Source: Rhizobium sp. CSW-27
Lineage (GTDB): Bacteria; Pseudomonadota; Alphaproteobacteria; Rhizobiales; Rhizobiaceae
Length of the DNA: 64,000 bases
Reading direction: 5' to 3'
Assembly: GCF_018760785.1 (NCBI RefSeq)
Contig: NZ_JAHHZO010000010.1
Coordinates: forward strand, 1-64,000
The first letter of the stretch is position 1. Every line of letters starts with the position of its first letter. A program made the translations under genes and the position numbers. Shown one piece after another: positions 36,009 through 47,770 of this stretch. The notes beneath the pieces are model-generated. The model made no database searches, was not told where the DNA came from, and saw only the letters and a program-made list of their open reading frames with translations.

Positions 36009-36833
36009 TTACATCTGTTCGGCCTGGGCGCCGCTCTTCGGCTTGGCGGTGCCGAGATCGGGCTTTTCGCCGAGCGGCTTCATCGGCATGGAGGAGAAGC
36101 GGCCCTTGCCGTCAATCGATTCCCCTTCCGACCAGCGGCCGGCAATCGCATCCACTCCATCCTCCTGGAAGCCGAGGAAGGCATAGGAGAAGTCCTGCTT
36201 CTCCTTTTCCTGCGGGAAGCTGTTGGGAATCGGGAAGACGCCGTGATGGCCGCCCAGTTCCTCCAGTGCCGCCAGCCACTGGTTCTGGTGCATGGTGTCG
36301 CGGGCGATGAGATAGGACAGCATGTCTTTCATGCCGGCATCGTTCGTCATGTTGTAGAGACGCACCGCCAGCGTCCGGCCGGTGGATTCCGCCGCGATGT
36401 TGGCCGTCATGTCGGCAGCGATATTGCCGCTGGCATAGATATGCGACATGTCGAAGGGCACGCCGTCGCTGTCCACCGGCATGGCCGAAAGGCCGGACGA
36501 GAGGATGTTCTTCATGTTGATGCCGCCCAGCACCATGCTGGAGACGGGGTCCTTGGCAACCTCTTCCTTTTCGGAAAGCGGCGCGCCTTCGAGGTTGAGC
36601 GCCACGGCGGTCGCCAGCATCTCGATATGTCCCAGCTCTTCCGTTGCCGTGTTCATCAGCATGTCGCGGAACTTGTTGTTGCCGCGCGCGCCGCAGGCCT
36701 GGAAGAAATATTGCATGGCGACGCGGATCTCGCCCTCGATGCCGCCGATCGCCTGCTGCAGGGCCCGCGCGAAAAGCGGGTCCGCCTTCTCGACACGCAC
36801 CGGATATTGAAGCTTGCCATCCGTGTAAAACAT
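36009..36833 (-). CDS. manganese (non-haem) catalase
   Basis: This dimanganese enzyme breaks down hydrogen peroxide in the cytosol. The 274-residue ferritin-like protein keeps all metal ligands of the family at the standard positions: Glu35, Glu66, His69, Glu149 and His182, seen in GIEGEIRVAM, TEELGHIE, IAAESTGR and TMHQNQW. ATG 36833 begins MFYTDGKLQY. A GGAAC-N16-GGTT promoter candidate just upstream suggests control by an EcfG-type sigma. The ECF sigma gene itself is about 400 bases away on the other strand. Confidence 0.95.
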   Translation of the reverse strand: MFYTDGKLQYPVRVEKADPLFARALQQAIGGIEGEIRVAMQYFFQACGARGNNKFRDMLMNTATEELGHIEMLATAVALNLEGAPLSEKEEVAKDPVSSMVLGGINMKNILSSGLSAMPVDSDGVPFDMSHIYASGNIAADMTANIAAESTGRTLAVRLYNMTNDAGMKDMLSYLIARDTMHQNQWLAALEELGGHHGVFPIPNSFPQEKEKQDFSYAFLGFQEDGVDAIAGRWSEGESIDGKGRFSSMPMKPLGEKPDLGTAKPKSGAQAEQM

Positions 36834-36864
36834 TCGTCTCTCCTTCAGGTTGGACCGGCAGCCC

Positions 36865-36889
36865 AACCGTGCGGGGTGAGAGAAGTTCC
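36865..36889 (-). promoter_or_regulatory. candidate EcfG-type promoter of the manganese catalase gene
   Basis: On the minus strand GGGAAC (GGAAC at 36889-36885), 16 bases and GGTT (36868-36865) fit GGAAC-N16/17-cGTT. The -10 element ends 31 bases before ATG 36833. Confidence 0.5.
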
Positions 36890-36956
36890 CTTTTGATGAC
36901 GGGCGACAGGCCGGCGACCGGTCGTCACCGGGCTTGATACGCAAGCCGGATGCCGC

Positions 36957-40869
<3,913 letters not shown>

Positions 40870-40924
40870 CCGGTCGCGCTCACCTTGACGGTCGTCCGCC
40901 ACAGCGACCGTCAAGCCGTTGATG

Positions 40925-41602
40925 TCAGTGAGCCGGGCGCGGGCTGCTTTCGAGGAAGATGCGCACCTGATCGCGCGTCGAACGCTTGAAGTCCTCGAGG
41001 ATCTTCTTGGCTTCATCCGCAGGCGTCTTCAGCGTCAGCCGCACGATGCTCACCGTCAGGTGGCACATCATGAAGGTGGTGCGGTAATACTGGTCGCGCA
41101 GGCTCTCGTCGATGAACTGCTCGGTGGCCATGGCAAACATGCCTGCCAGGCGCCGCGTCTCGATCAGGTCCATGTCGGCCAGCATCTTGTCGGCCTGGAT
41201 GGCGTTGATCAGATCCTGGATCTGCGGATTGCTGTGAACAAAGAAGCAGTAGAGATCGATCAGCGCATCGGTGGCGCGATAAAGATCGTCGGCCACGCGA
41301 ACATCGGAAAGGCCCTGCTGCATGAACTGCGTTACATTGGTAATGTAACGCTCGTAGAGCATGGCGATGATAGCGGACTTGTTGGGGAAATACTGGTAGA
41401 CGGACGCAATCGGCCCGCCGGACAGCGCCGCGATTTCCTTCATCGTCACCGCGTCGATCCCCTTCTGGCCGATGAGATCCATCGCGACCTTCAGGATTTC
41501 GTCGATGCGTTCACGGCTGCGCTCCTGCTTCGGTATGCGTCGCAGCACCGGCCGGGCGGCGCCCTTGTTGGCATCTGGCATTTCGAACCTCAACCCATCC
41601 AT
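40925..41602 (-). CDS. TetR-family transcriptional regulator
   Basis: The 225-residue protein has the TetR N-terminal helix-turn-helix (TMKEIAALSGGPIASVYQYF, NKSAIIAMLYERYI) at about residues 50-90, preceded by a basic arm (RRIPKQERSRERIDEI). The C-terminal ligand domain is all-helical and gives no clue to the inducer. It is convergent with the FAD oxidoreductase pair and could regulate it. Its upstream region is a long stretch dense in hairpins. Confidence 0.9.
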   Translation of the reverse strand: MDGLRFEMPDANKGAARPVLRRIPKQERSRERIDEILKVAMDLIGQKGIDAVTMKEIAALSGGPIASVYQYFPNKSAIIAMLYERYITNVTQFMQQGLSDVRVADDLYRATDALIDLYCFFVHSNPQIQDLINAIQADKMLADMDLIETRRLAGMFAMATEQFIDESLRDQYYRTTFMMCHLTVSIVRLTLKTPADEAKKILEDFKRSTRDQVRIFLESSPRPAH

Positions 41603-42187
41603 CGTATTTCCCCCTTCCGGTGCGTGTCCCTTCCCTGGGACACTGGCGCTCGCTGCGCCTTCTTCTGTTCAGGCTGAAGGTGGCTCCGCCACCTTGCCTC
41701 TCCTGGCAAGACCGGGCAACCCCGCGCTGCCCTGTCGCCTGCCTCGGCCCTGGGGGGCCGCATCTCCCGCACCTCCTCCGGTGCGGGCCGGTTCTCACCT
41801 GTGACCTGGATGCAGGAGGCCCGAGAACCTCCTGCATCCCGGCCACTGGATGACCGCCCGTTTCCGCAGCATGTCGCCTCAAAATGCGACACATCACGAA
41901 GCCGCACACATCTTGAAACGCCCGCCCGGCGCCCCAAAATCCTGATTAATTGCCACACCTTTAGTAAAAGTATGACTGTTTGTAGCCATGGTCGAAACCA
42001 GACATTCCGGTTTCGACTTTAGACTGACCAGCATAGACGTTAAAAACGTCCTGCACCAGTCTTGCAGACTGTCTAATACCCTTCTCAACTCCGGGCATAA
42101 TTCTTAATACTTCATGAGCTACATTAGTTCAATGGAAATTACGGCAGGATATCGGCTTCAGCCGCCCGTATTGTGACGGGTGAAAAT
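41603..42187. other. gene-free region dense in perfect inverted repeats
   Basis: I see no gene in these 585 bases. At least ten inverted repeats are packed in. Examples are GTGTCCC/GGGACAC (41624-41643), GGCGC/GCGCC (41645-41659), AAGGTGGC/GCCACCTT (41677-41695), TTGCC/GGCAA (41694-41709), CCCGCACC/GGTGCGGG (41766-41787) and an 11-bp stem GATGCAGGAGG/CCTCCTGCATC (41809-41838). Further ones are GTCGAAACC/GGTTTCGAC (41991-42017), GACGTT/AACGTC (42036-42050) and CAGTCT/AGACTG (42057-42071). It could be a mosaic of palindromic repeats or a structured RNA. Confidence 0.6.
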
Positions 42188-43216
42188 TTATAGTGATCTG
42201 AATTTGGACAGAACGAAGGGCATCAGCACCGAGAGGAACAGCAGCCTGAGAATGTGGTGCGTACCAACATAGGTCGGGTCCGCATGCATGATCACTGCCA
42301 TGGCCGCCATGGTTTCCAGGCCGCCTGGCGCAAAGGCGATCAGCGCCGCACCCAGCGGCACACCCAGCAGATGGGCGATCCCGACAGCGATGATCGCCGA
42401 GATCAGCCCGACCACCACCGTCACCGATGCGCCGGCTGCAAAGGCGTTGCGCAGATCCTTCAGATTGACGCCGGAAAAGCGGGTGCCGATCATGCCACCC
42501 AGCACGATATAGACGGGGATCTGCAGCCAGAGCGGGACGCTTCCGTGCACGATGCCGCTCAGATGTGCGGCAATCGACACCGCCATTCCGCCGACCAGCA
42601 GACCGGCCGGAACCCTGGCCTTCATGAAGGCATAGCCGAGCACGGCCGCGATGCCCCCCAGGGCGACGAGAGGCGCCGGTTCCATCGCGACCGGCACCAC
42701 GACGGCGCCGGCGCCCGTGGTGCCCGAAAGCTCCACGATCATCGGCACGAACAGCGTCAGGGCCAGCACGCGCACGCTCTGGATGATGCTGATGCTGGCC
42801 AGATCGCCGCGCGTATCGGCGGCAAGGCTGAGCACGTAGCTCAAATGCCCCGGACAGGCAGCCAGCAACGCCGTCAGCCGGTCATAGCGGAAGACGCGCT
42901 GCAACAGCAGCCAGGCCGTCCACAGCAGCACAACCGAGGTGACAAGCACCATCAGGAAACTTGCCGGCCAGGCCCGCGCAGCCGTCAGCACATCCGGCGT
43001 GACGCTGGAGCCCATCGAGAGGCCAACGACGAGGAAGCAGAGATTGCGCACCGAAACCGGCACCGCAACGCGAAGGCCGGCAAGACTGCCGAGCGTGACG
43101 AACAGCGCTGGTCCGATGAGGAACGGCGCCGGAACCGACAGATAGCTCATCACGAGCGCAACGAGCGCGCCGAGGGTAATGGTCAGGCCAAAGGGAAAAA
43201 GAAGACTTAAATACAT
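42188..43216 (-). CDS. AbrB-type membrane protein (duplicated domain)
   Basis: The 342-residue protein has about 10 hydrophobic segments in two related halves, each opening with a G-rich helix (LVVGLSMGSSVTPDVLTAAR and IVLGGMIGTRFSGVNLKDLR). This matches the AbrB / putative ammonia monooxygenase-like transporter family. It has CPGHLSYVLSLAAD in the first half and FAPGGLETMAAMAV in the second. Function is unproven, and some relatives are suggested regulators or exporters. ATG 43216 is used, since the upstream TTG is poor. No helpful neighbours. Confidence 0.85.
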   Translation of the reverse strand: MYLSLLFPFGLTITLGALVALVMSYLSVPAPFLIGPALFVTLGSLAGLRVAVPVSVRNLCFLVVGLSMGSSVTPDVLTAARAWPASFLMVLVTSVVLLWTAWLLLQRVFRYDRLTALLAACPGHLSYVLSLAADTRGDLASISIIQSVRVLALTLFVPMIVELSGTTGAGAVVVPVAMEPAPLVALGGIAAVLGYAFMKARVPAGLLVGGMAVSIAAHLSGIVHGSVPLWLQIPVYIVLGGMIGTRFSGVNLKDLRNAFAAGASVTVVVGLISAIIAVGIAHLLGVPLGAALIAFAPGGLETMAAMAVIMHADPTYVGTHHILRLLFLSVLMPFVLSKFRSL

Positions 43217-43374
43217 GGAGAAGGAAAGGAAGGAGCACAAGAAAACCGCGCCGGTTCACCAGCGCGGCATTTGGCGGGACGCATGGGCCTCGGCAATCCG
43301 GAGGCCCCGGCGCACCCGTCACGCTTCAGCCGCACCGCATCCCGCAGGAGATGCGGCGAGCAGCGCGGCCAGCC

Positions 43375-43842
43375 TCAGGCCGCAGGCACCGCGACCGGAT
43401 TGGGTTCGAGTTCCAGCCCGAGCAGGAAATTGATCTGCGGACGCGCCTTCACCAGATCATCGATGGTGTATTCCGCCAGCACATCGAAGAAGGCGTTGAG
43501 AGCCTTGCGCAGGGCCGAATTGAGGCCGCAGCTGTCGACCAGCGGACACTCGACGGCGCCGTCCTCGAAGCACTCGGCCATGGCGAAACTGTCTTCGGTG
43601 ACCCGCACCACATCGAACAGGGTGATCTTGTCGGCCGCCCGGCCAAGGCGGATGCCGCCATTGCGGCCCCGCAGGGTTTCCACCAGGCCGGCCCTGGTCA
43701 GCGGCTGGAGGATCTTGAACAGGAACAGTTCAGACACCCCGTAGGCCTTGGCGATCTCGGGAATCCGGCTCAGGTGACCGTCATTTGCCGCGCAATACAT
43801 CAGCATGCGCACCGCGTAATTGGTCTGTTTCGTCAAACGCAT
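43375..43842 (-). CDS. rirA: iron-responsive Rrf2-type regulator RirA
   Basis: The 155-residue repressor of rhizobial iron genes senses iron through an Fe-S cluster. MRLTKQTNYAVRMLMYCAAN and YGVSELFLFKILQPLTRAGL form the winged-helix DNA-binding part, close to identical to known RirA. Cluster cysteines are at 91, 99 and 105 (ECFEDGAVECPLVDSC). It is known to act on iron-responsive operators of form TGA-N9-TCA, and one lies in the divergent gap to the ferric-iron binding protein gene. Expression is likely tied to iron supply. Confidence 0.95.
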   Translation of the reverse strand: MRLTKQTNYAVRMLMYCAANDGHLSRIPEIAKAYGVSELFLFKILQPLTRAGLVETLRGRNGGIRLGRAADKITLFDVVRVTEDSFAMAECFEDGAVECPLVDSCGLNSALRKALNAFFDVLAEYTIDDLVKARPQINFLLGLELEPNPVAVPAA

Positions 43843-43973
43843 GCCATTCTCCCTGCTTCAAGCCTGACCGGTATATAAGCCCTTTGCCACTTTTGAACAA
43901 TTCCAAATATGCAGATTTTTGTCAGCTTATCGTCTTTTCACATCGCTGTGAATTGACCATAGAAGATAAATCA

Positions 43974-43988
43974 TGATTTCGCTCTTCA
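43974..43988. promoter_or_regulatory. candidate iron-responsive operator (IRO)
   Basis: TGATTTCGCTCTTCA fits TGA-N9-TCA, the known RirA target form. It lies between rirA and the ferric-iron binding protein gene, 30 bases before ATG 44019, so iron-replete repression by RirA is expected. Confidence 0.55.
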
Positions 43989-44018
43989 AGATAATCCTAA
44001 AATTGGGAGGTTTTCCGG

Positions 44019-45059
44019 ATGACACATTATCTCGCCAGGTCGGCTGCCACGTTGACCCTGCTGATGGCCGGCTTTTCCAGCGCATTTGCCGCCGGTGAGG
44101 TCAATATCTATTCCTATCGCCAGCCTGAACTGATCCAGCCGCTGCTGGACGCCTTCACCAAGCAAACCGGCATCGAGGCCAATGTGCTCTTCCTCGATCG
44201 CGGTCTTGTCGAGCGAATCAAGGCGGAGGGTGCCAATTCCCCGGCCGACGTGATCCTGACGGTGGACATCGCCCGCCTGATGGAGGCCAAGGAAGGTGGC
44301 GTCGTGCAGCCGGTCACCGACAATGCGACGATCAACAAGGACATTCCCGCCTCGTTCCGCGATCCGGACGGCGACTGGTTCGGCCTGACCACCCGCGGAC
44401 GCGTGGTCTATGCCTCCAGGGAGCGCGTGGGCCAGAACGACATCACCTATGAGGAACTGGCCGATCCCAAGTGGAAGGGCAAGATCTGCATCCGCGACGG
44501 CCAGCACGCCTATAACGTGGCGCTGTTTGCCTCCATGGTGGCGCATCACGGTGCCGAATATACGGAAAAGTGGCTGACGGGCCTGAAGAACAATCTCGCC
44601 CGCAAGCCGGACGGCAATGATCGCAGCCAGGCCAAGTCGATCATGGCCGGCGAATGCGACATCGCACTCGGCAATACCTATTATGTCGGCCTGATGATGA
44701 CCAATGACCGGGCGCCGGAAGAAAAGGAATGGGCGAAGGCCATCAAGGTGCTGTTCCCCAACGCAGCGGATCGCGGCACGCATGTCAACATTTCCGGCAT
44801 GGCGCTGGCCAAGAATGCGCCCAACAAGCAGAACGCGCTGAAGCTGATGGAATTCCTGGCTTCCGGCGATGCGCAGAAGATCTATGCCGAGCAGGTCTTC
44901 GAATATCCGGTGATGCCGGGTGCCGAGCCTTCCGACATCGTGAAATCCTTTGGCCAGATCAAGCCGGACACGCTGCCGCTGATCGATATCGCGAAGAACC
45001 GCAAGATCGCTTCGGAACTGGTAGACAAGGTGGGCTTCAACGAAGGCCCGTCGATGTAA
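44019..45059 (+). CDS. fbpA: ferric-iron ABC transporter binding protein
   Basis: The 346-residue periplasmic protein has a signal peptide (ATLTLLMAGFSSAFAAG, cleavage near residue 25). GEVNIYSYRQPELIQPLLDA is the FbpA/FutA-type start of the mature domain. The iron-binding tyrosine pair Tyr221-Tyr222 is present in ALGNTYYVGLM. It takes up ferric iron together with an FbpB permease and an FbpC ATPase. The matching permease gene may be the one at 57151-58788. No ATPase for it is in the window. It is divergent from rirA. Confidence 0.93.
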   Translation: MTHYLARSAATLTLLMAGFSSAFAAGEVNIYSYRQPELIQPLLDAFTKQTGIEANVLFLDRGLVERIKAEGANSPADVILTVDIARLMEAKEGGVVQPVTDNATINKDIPASFRDPDGDWFGLTTRGRVVYASRERVGQNDITYEELADPKWKGKICIRDGQHAYNVALFASMVAHHGAEYTEKWLTGLKNNLARKPDGNDRSQAKSIMAGECDIALGNTYYVGLMMTNDRAPEEKEWAKAIKVLFPNAADRGTHVNISGMALAKNAPNKQNALKLMEFLASGDAQKIYAEQVFEYPVMPGAEPSDIVKSFGQIKPDTLPLIDIAKNRKIASELVDKVGFNEGPSM

Positions 45060-45089
45060 ACCGCGGCGTCAGCGACAAGAGACAATATG

Positions 45090-45118
45090 GAAAGGCCGGG
45101 CACATGACCCGGCCTTTC
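45090..45118. terminator. bidirectional terminator between fbpA and mmsA
   Basis: GAAAGGCCGGG and CCCGGCCTTTC make a perfect 11-bp stem with a 7-base loop. An A-run on one side and a T-run on the other allow use by both convergent genes. Confidence 0.85.
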
Positions 45119-45141
45119 GCATCATGTCGATATGTCGGTGC

Positions 45142-46638
45142 TTACTTCATCGTCGGCATGACGAATTCGGCACCGTCCTTGATGCCGGAAGGCCAGCGGC
45201 TCGTCACCGTCTTGGTGCGGGTCCAGAACTTGATGGAATCCGTGCCGTGCTGGTTGAGGTCGCCGAAGGAGGAGGCCTTCCAGCCGCCGAAGGAGTGATA
45301 GGCGAGCGGAACCGGGATCGGAACATTGACGCCGACCATGCCGATATTGATGCGGCTGGCGAAATCGCGGGCGGCATCGCCGTCACGGGTGTAGATCGCA
45401 ACGCCATTGCCGTATTCGTGCTTCATCGGCAGCGAGAGGGCTTCCTCATAGTTCTTGGCGCGCACGACGGAGAGGACCGGGCCGAAGATTTCCGTCTTGT
45501 AGATGTCCATGTCCGGCGTGACATTGTCGAACAGGCAGCCGCCGACGAAATAGCCGTTCTCATAGCCCTGCAGCTTGAAATCGCGGCCGTCGACCACGAG
45601 CTTGGCGCCGGCCTCGACGCCGCTGTCGATCAGGCCGAGGATGCGATCACGGGCTTCCTTCGTGACGACCGGGCCCATGTCGGCCTTCTCGTCGGTATAG
45701 GGGCCGATGCGCAGGCTTTCCACCATCGGCGTCAGCTTCTCGATCAGGCGGTTGGCGGTCTCTTCGCCGACCGGGACCGCAACGGAGATCGCCATGCAGC
45801 GCTCTCCGGCCGAGCCGTAGCCGGCGCCCATCAGCGCATTGGCAGCCTGGTCGAGATCGGCATCCGGCATGATGATCATATGGTTCTTGGCGCCACCGAA
45901 GCACTGGGCGCGCTTGCCGTTCATGGCGGCCGTGCCATAGACGTAGCGGGCGATCGGGGTCGAGCCGACGAAGGAGATCGCACCGATATCCTGATGCGTC
46001 AGCAGGCCGTCGACGGCCGACTTGTCGCCGTTGACGACGTTGAGGATGCCGGCCGGCAGGCCGGCTTCGATCATCAGTTCGGCGAGACGGATCGGCACGG
46101 ACGGATCGCGCTCGGACGGCTTCAGGATGAAGGCATTGCCGCAGGCGATCGCCGGAGCAAACATCCACATCGGGATCATGGCCGGGAAGTTGAAGGGCGT
46201 GATGCCTGCGCCGATGCCGACCGGCTGGCGGATCGAATACATGTCGATGTTGGGGCCGGCGCCTTCGGTGAACTCGCTCTTCGACAGGTGCGGGATACCG
46301 ATGACGAATTCGCAGACTTCAAGGCCGCGCACGATGTCGCCCTTGGCGTCTTCGATGGTCTTGCCATGCTCGCGCGAGAGCATCTCGGCCAGCGAATCCA
46401 TGTTCTCGTTCAGCAGTGCCACGAACTTCATGAACACGCGAGCGCGGCGCTGCGGGTTGGTGGCCGCCCACTTCGGCTGGGCCGCCTTGGCGCTTTCGAC
46501 GGCGGCATTCAGTTCCGCGGCGCTTGCCAGCGCGACCTCGCCCTGCACTTCGCCGGTGGCAGGGTTGAAGATGGACTGGCTGCGGCCGGACGTGCCGGGC
46601 ACGTGCTTGCCGTCGATGAAATGACCGATCTGGTACAT
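45142..46638 (-). CDS. mmsA: CoA-acylating methylmalonate-semialdehyde dehydrogenase
   Basis: This enzyme converts (methyl)malonate semialdehyde, from valine, thymine or inositol breakdown, with CoA to propionyl- or acetyl-CoA plus CO2. The 498-residue ALDH-superfamily protein has Cys281 (GERCMAISVAV). It lacks the general-base Glu, with GGAKNH in place of E-x-GGKN, which is the mark of this CoA-acylating branch. It also has ITPFNFPAMIPMWMF and SFVGSTPIARYVY. ATG 46638 begins MYQIGHFIDGKHV. A divergent LysR regulator gene lies upstream across a palindromic repeat and is the candidate regulator. Confidence 0.95.
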   Translation of the reverse strand: MYQIGHFIDGKHVPGTSGRSQSIFNPATGEVQGEVALASAAELNAAVESAKAAQPKWAATNPQRRARVFMKFVALLNENMDSLAEMLSREHGKTIEDAKGDIVRGLEVCEFVIGIPHLSKSEFTEGAGPNIDMYSIRQPVGIGAGITPFNFPAMIPMWMFAPAIACGNAFILKPSERDPSVPIRLAELMIEAGLPAGILNVVNGDKSAVDGLLTHQDIGAISFVGSTPIARYVYGTAAMNGKRAQCFGGAKNHMIIMPDADLDQAANALMGAGYGSAGERCMAISVAVPVGEETANRLIEKLTPMVESLRIGPYTDEKADMGPVVTKEARDRILGLIDSGVEAGAKLVVDGRDFKLQGYENGYFVGGCLFDNVTPDMDIYKTEIFGPVLSVVRAKNYEEALSLPMKHEYGNGVAIYTRDGDAARDFASRINIGMVGVNVPIPVPLAYHSFGGWKASSFGDLNQHGTDSIKFWTRTKTVTSRWPSGIKDGAEFVMPTMK

Positions 46639-46768
46639 GGGTGTCCTCCAGGTTTTCTCTGGCGGCAGTATGCGCTTTAATTTGCACAAGACAACGCGAT
46701 GATTTACGCATCCGTTGTGCATGAATTGATGTGCAGGACCAGGCTTTGAACGCTCTTGATCAGGAATG

Positions 46769-46810
46769 CCCCCTCTGCCCTGCCAGGCATCTCCCCTTCA
46801 AGGGCAGACC
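46769..46810. repeat. palindromic repeat, second copy of the element at 31.5 kb
   Basis: CCCCCTCTGCCCTGCCAGGC followed by ATCTCCCCTTCAAGGGCAGA resembles the left arm of the repeat at 31554-31595. It is followed by GGAGGGGG. It lies in the divergent mmsA/LysR gap, just before the LysR gene. Confidence 0.6.
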
Positions 46811-46852
46811 GGAGGGGGATGCCGCCGGTCCGCCACATGCGAGGACATTCTG

Positions 46853-47734
46853 ATGGACTGGGACAATGTGCGCATCTTTCTGGCCGTGGCGCGCGAGGGG
46901 CAGTTGCTGGCCGCCTCGCGGCGCCTGGGGTTGAACCACGCCACGCTCGGCCGGCGGATCAATGCGCTGGAAGATGCGCTGCGGACCCGGCTTCTGATCC
47001 GCAAGCCGAATGGCTGCGAGCTGACGGCGGAGGGCCATGCCTTCCTGCAGTCCGCCGAACGGATCGAGGCGGAAATGCTGGCGGCGCAGGCGCGCACCGG
47101 CCAGGTGGATGCACCGATCGAAGGCACCGTCCGGATCGGCGCGCCGGACGGTTTTGGCGTGTCCTTCCTGGCGCCCCGGCTCGGCCAGCTGACGCAGCGG
47201 CATCCCAACCTGCGCATCCAGCTGGTGCCGGTGCCCCGCGCCTTTTCTCTTTCGCAGCGGGAGGCCGATATTGCCATCACCGTGGAACGGCCCGCGCAGG
47301 GGCGCCTCGTTTCCTCCAAGCTCACCGATTACACGCTCGGCCTCTATGCCTCGCGGGATTATCTCGCCCGCAACGGCGAGCCCGCAACCCTGGAGCAGCT
47401 GAGGCTGCATCCGCGCATCGGCTATGTGGAGGATCTGATCTTCTCGCCGCAGCTGAACTTCACCGGCGAGGTGATGCGCGACTGGGATGCAGGCTTCGAG
47501 ATTTCCAGCGCCATCGGCCAGACGGAAGCGGTGCGCACCGGCGCCGGCATCGGCATCCTGCATGATTACATCGCCCGTCGCGTGCCGGAACTGGCCCGCG
47601 TGCTGCCGGATATCACCATCCGCCGCGCCTACTGGACGAGCTATCACGAGAGCCTGCGCGACCTGATGCGCATCCGCGCCGTCGTCTCCTTCCTGCAGGA
47701 GGCGGTCGGCGAGGCACGGTCGATCTTCACCTGA
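46853..47734 (+). CDS. LysR-family transcriptional regulator
   Basis: The 293-residue protein has the LysR N-terminal HTH (MDWDNVRIFLAVAREGQLLA, LGLNHATLGRRINALEDALR) and an effector-binding domain from about residue 90 to the end. ATG 46853 begins the HTH. Upstream in-frame codons lie in the palindromic repeat. Divergence from mmsA suggests it controls that gene in response to a valine, inositol or pyrimidine breakdown signal, but this is an inference. Confidence 0.9.
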   Translation: MDWDNVRIFLAVAREGQLLAASRRLGLNHATLGRRINALEDALRTRLLIRKPNGCELTAEGHAFLQSAERIEAEMLAAQARTGQVDAPIEGTVRIGAPDGFGVSFLAPRLGQLTQRHPNLRIQLVPVPRAFSLSQREADIAITVERPAQGRLVSSKLTDYTLGLYASRDYLARNGEPATLEQLRLHPRIGYVEDLIFSPQLNFTGEVMRDWDAGFEISSAIGQTEAVRTGAGIGILHDYIARRVPELARVLPDITIRRAYWTSYHESLRDLMRIRAVVSFLQEAVGEARSIFT

Positions 47735-47770
47735 AAAGGCAGGAGGCCGTGCATGATGCAGCCGGAAGGC

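Noticed and set aside
41511..41958. Open frames in the inverted-repeat region
   Set aside because: They follow the hairpin sequence and have no protein-like features.
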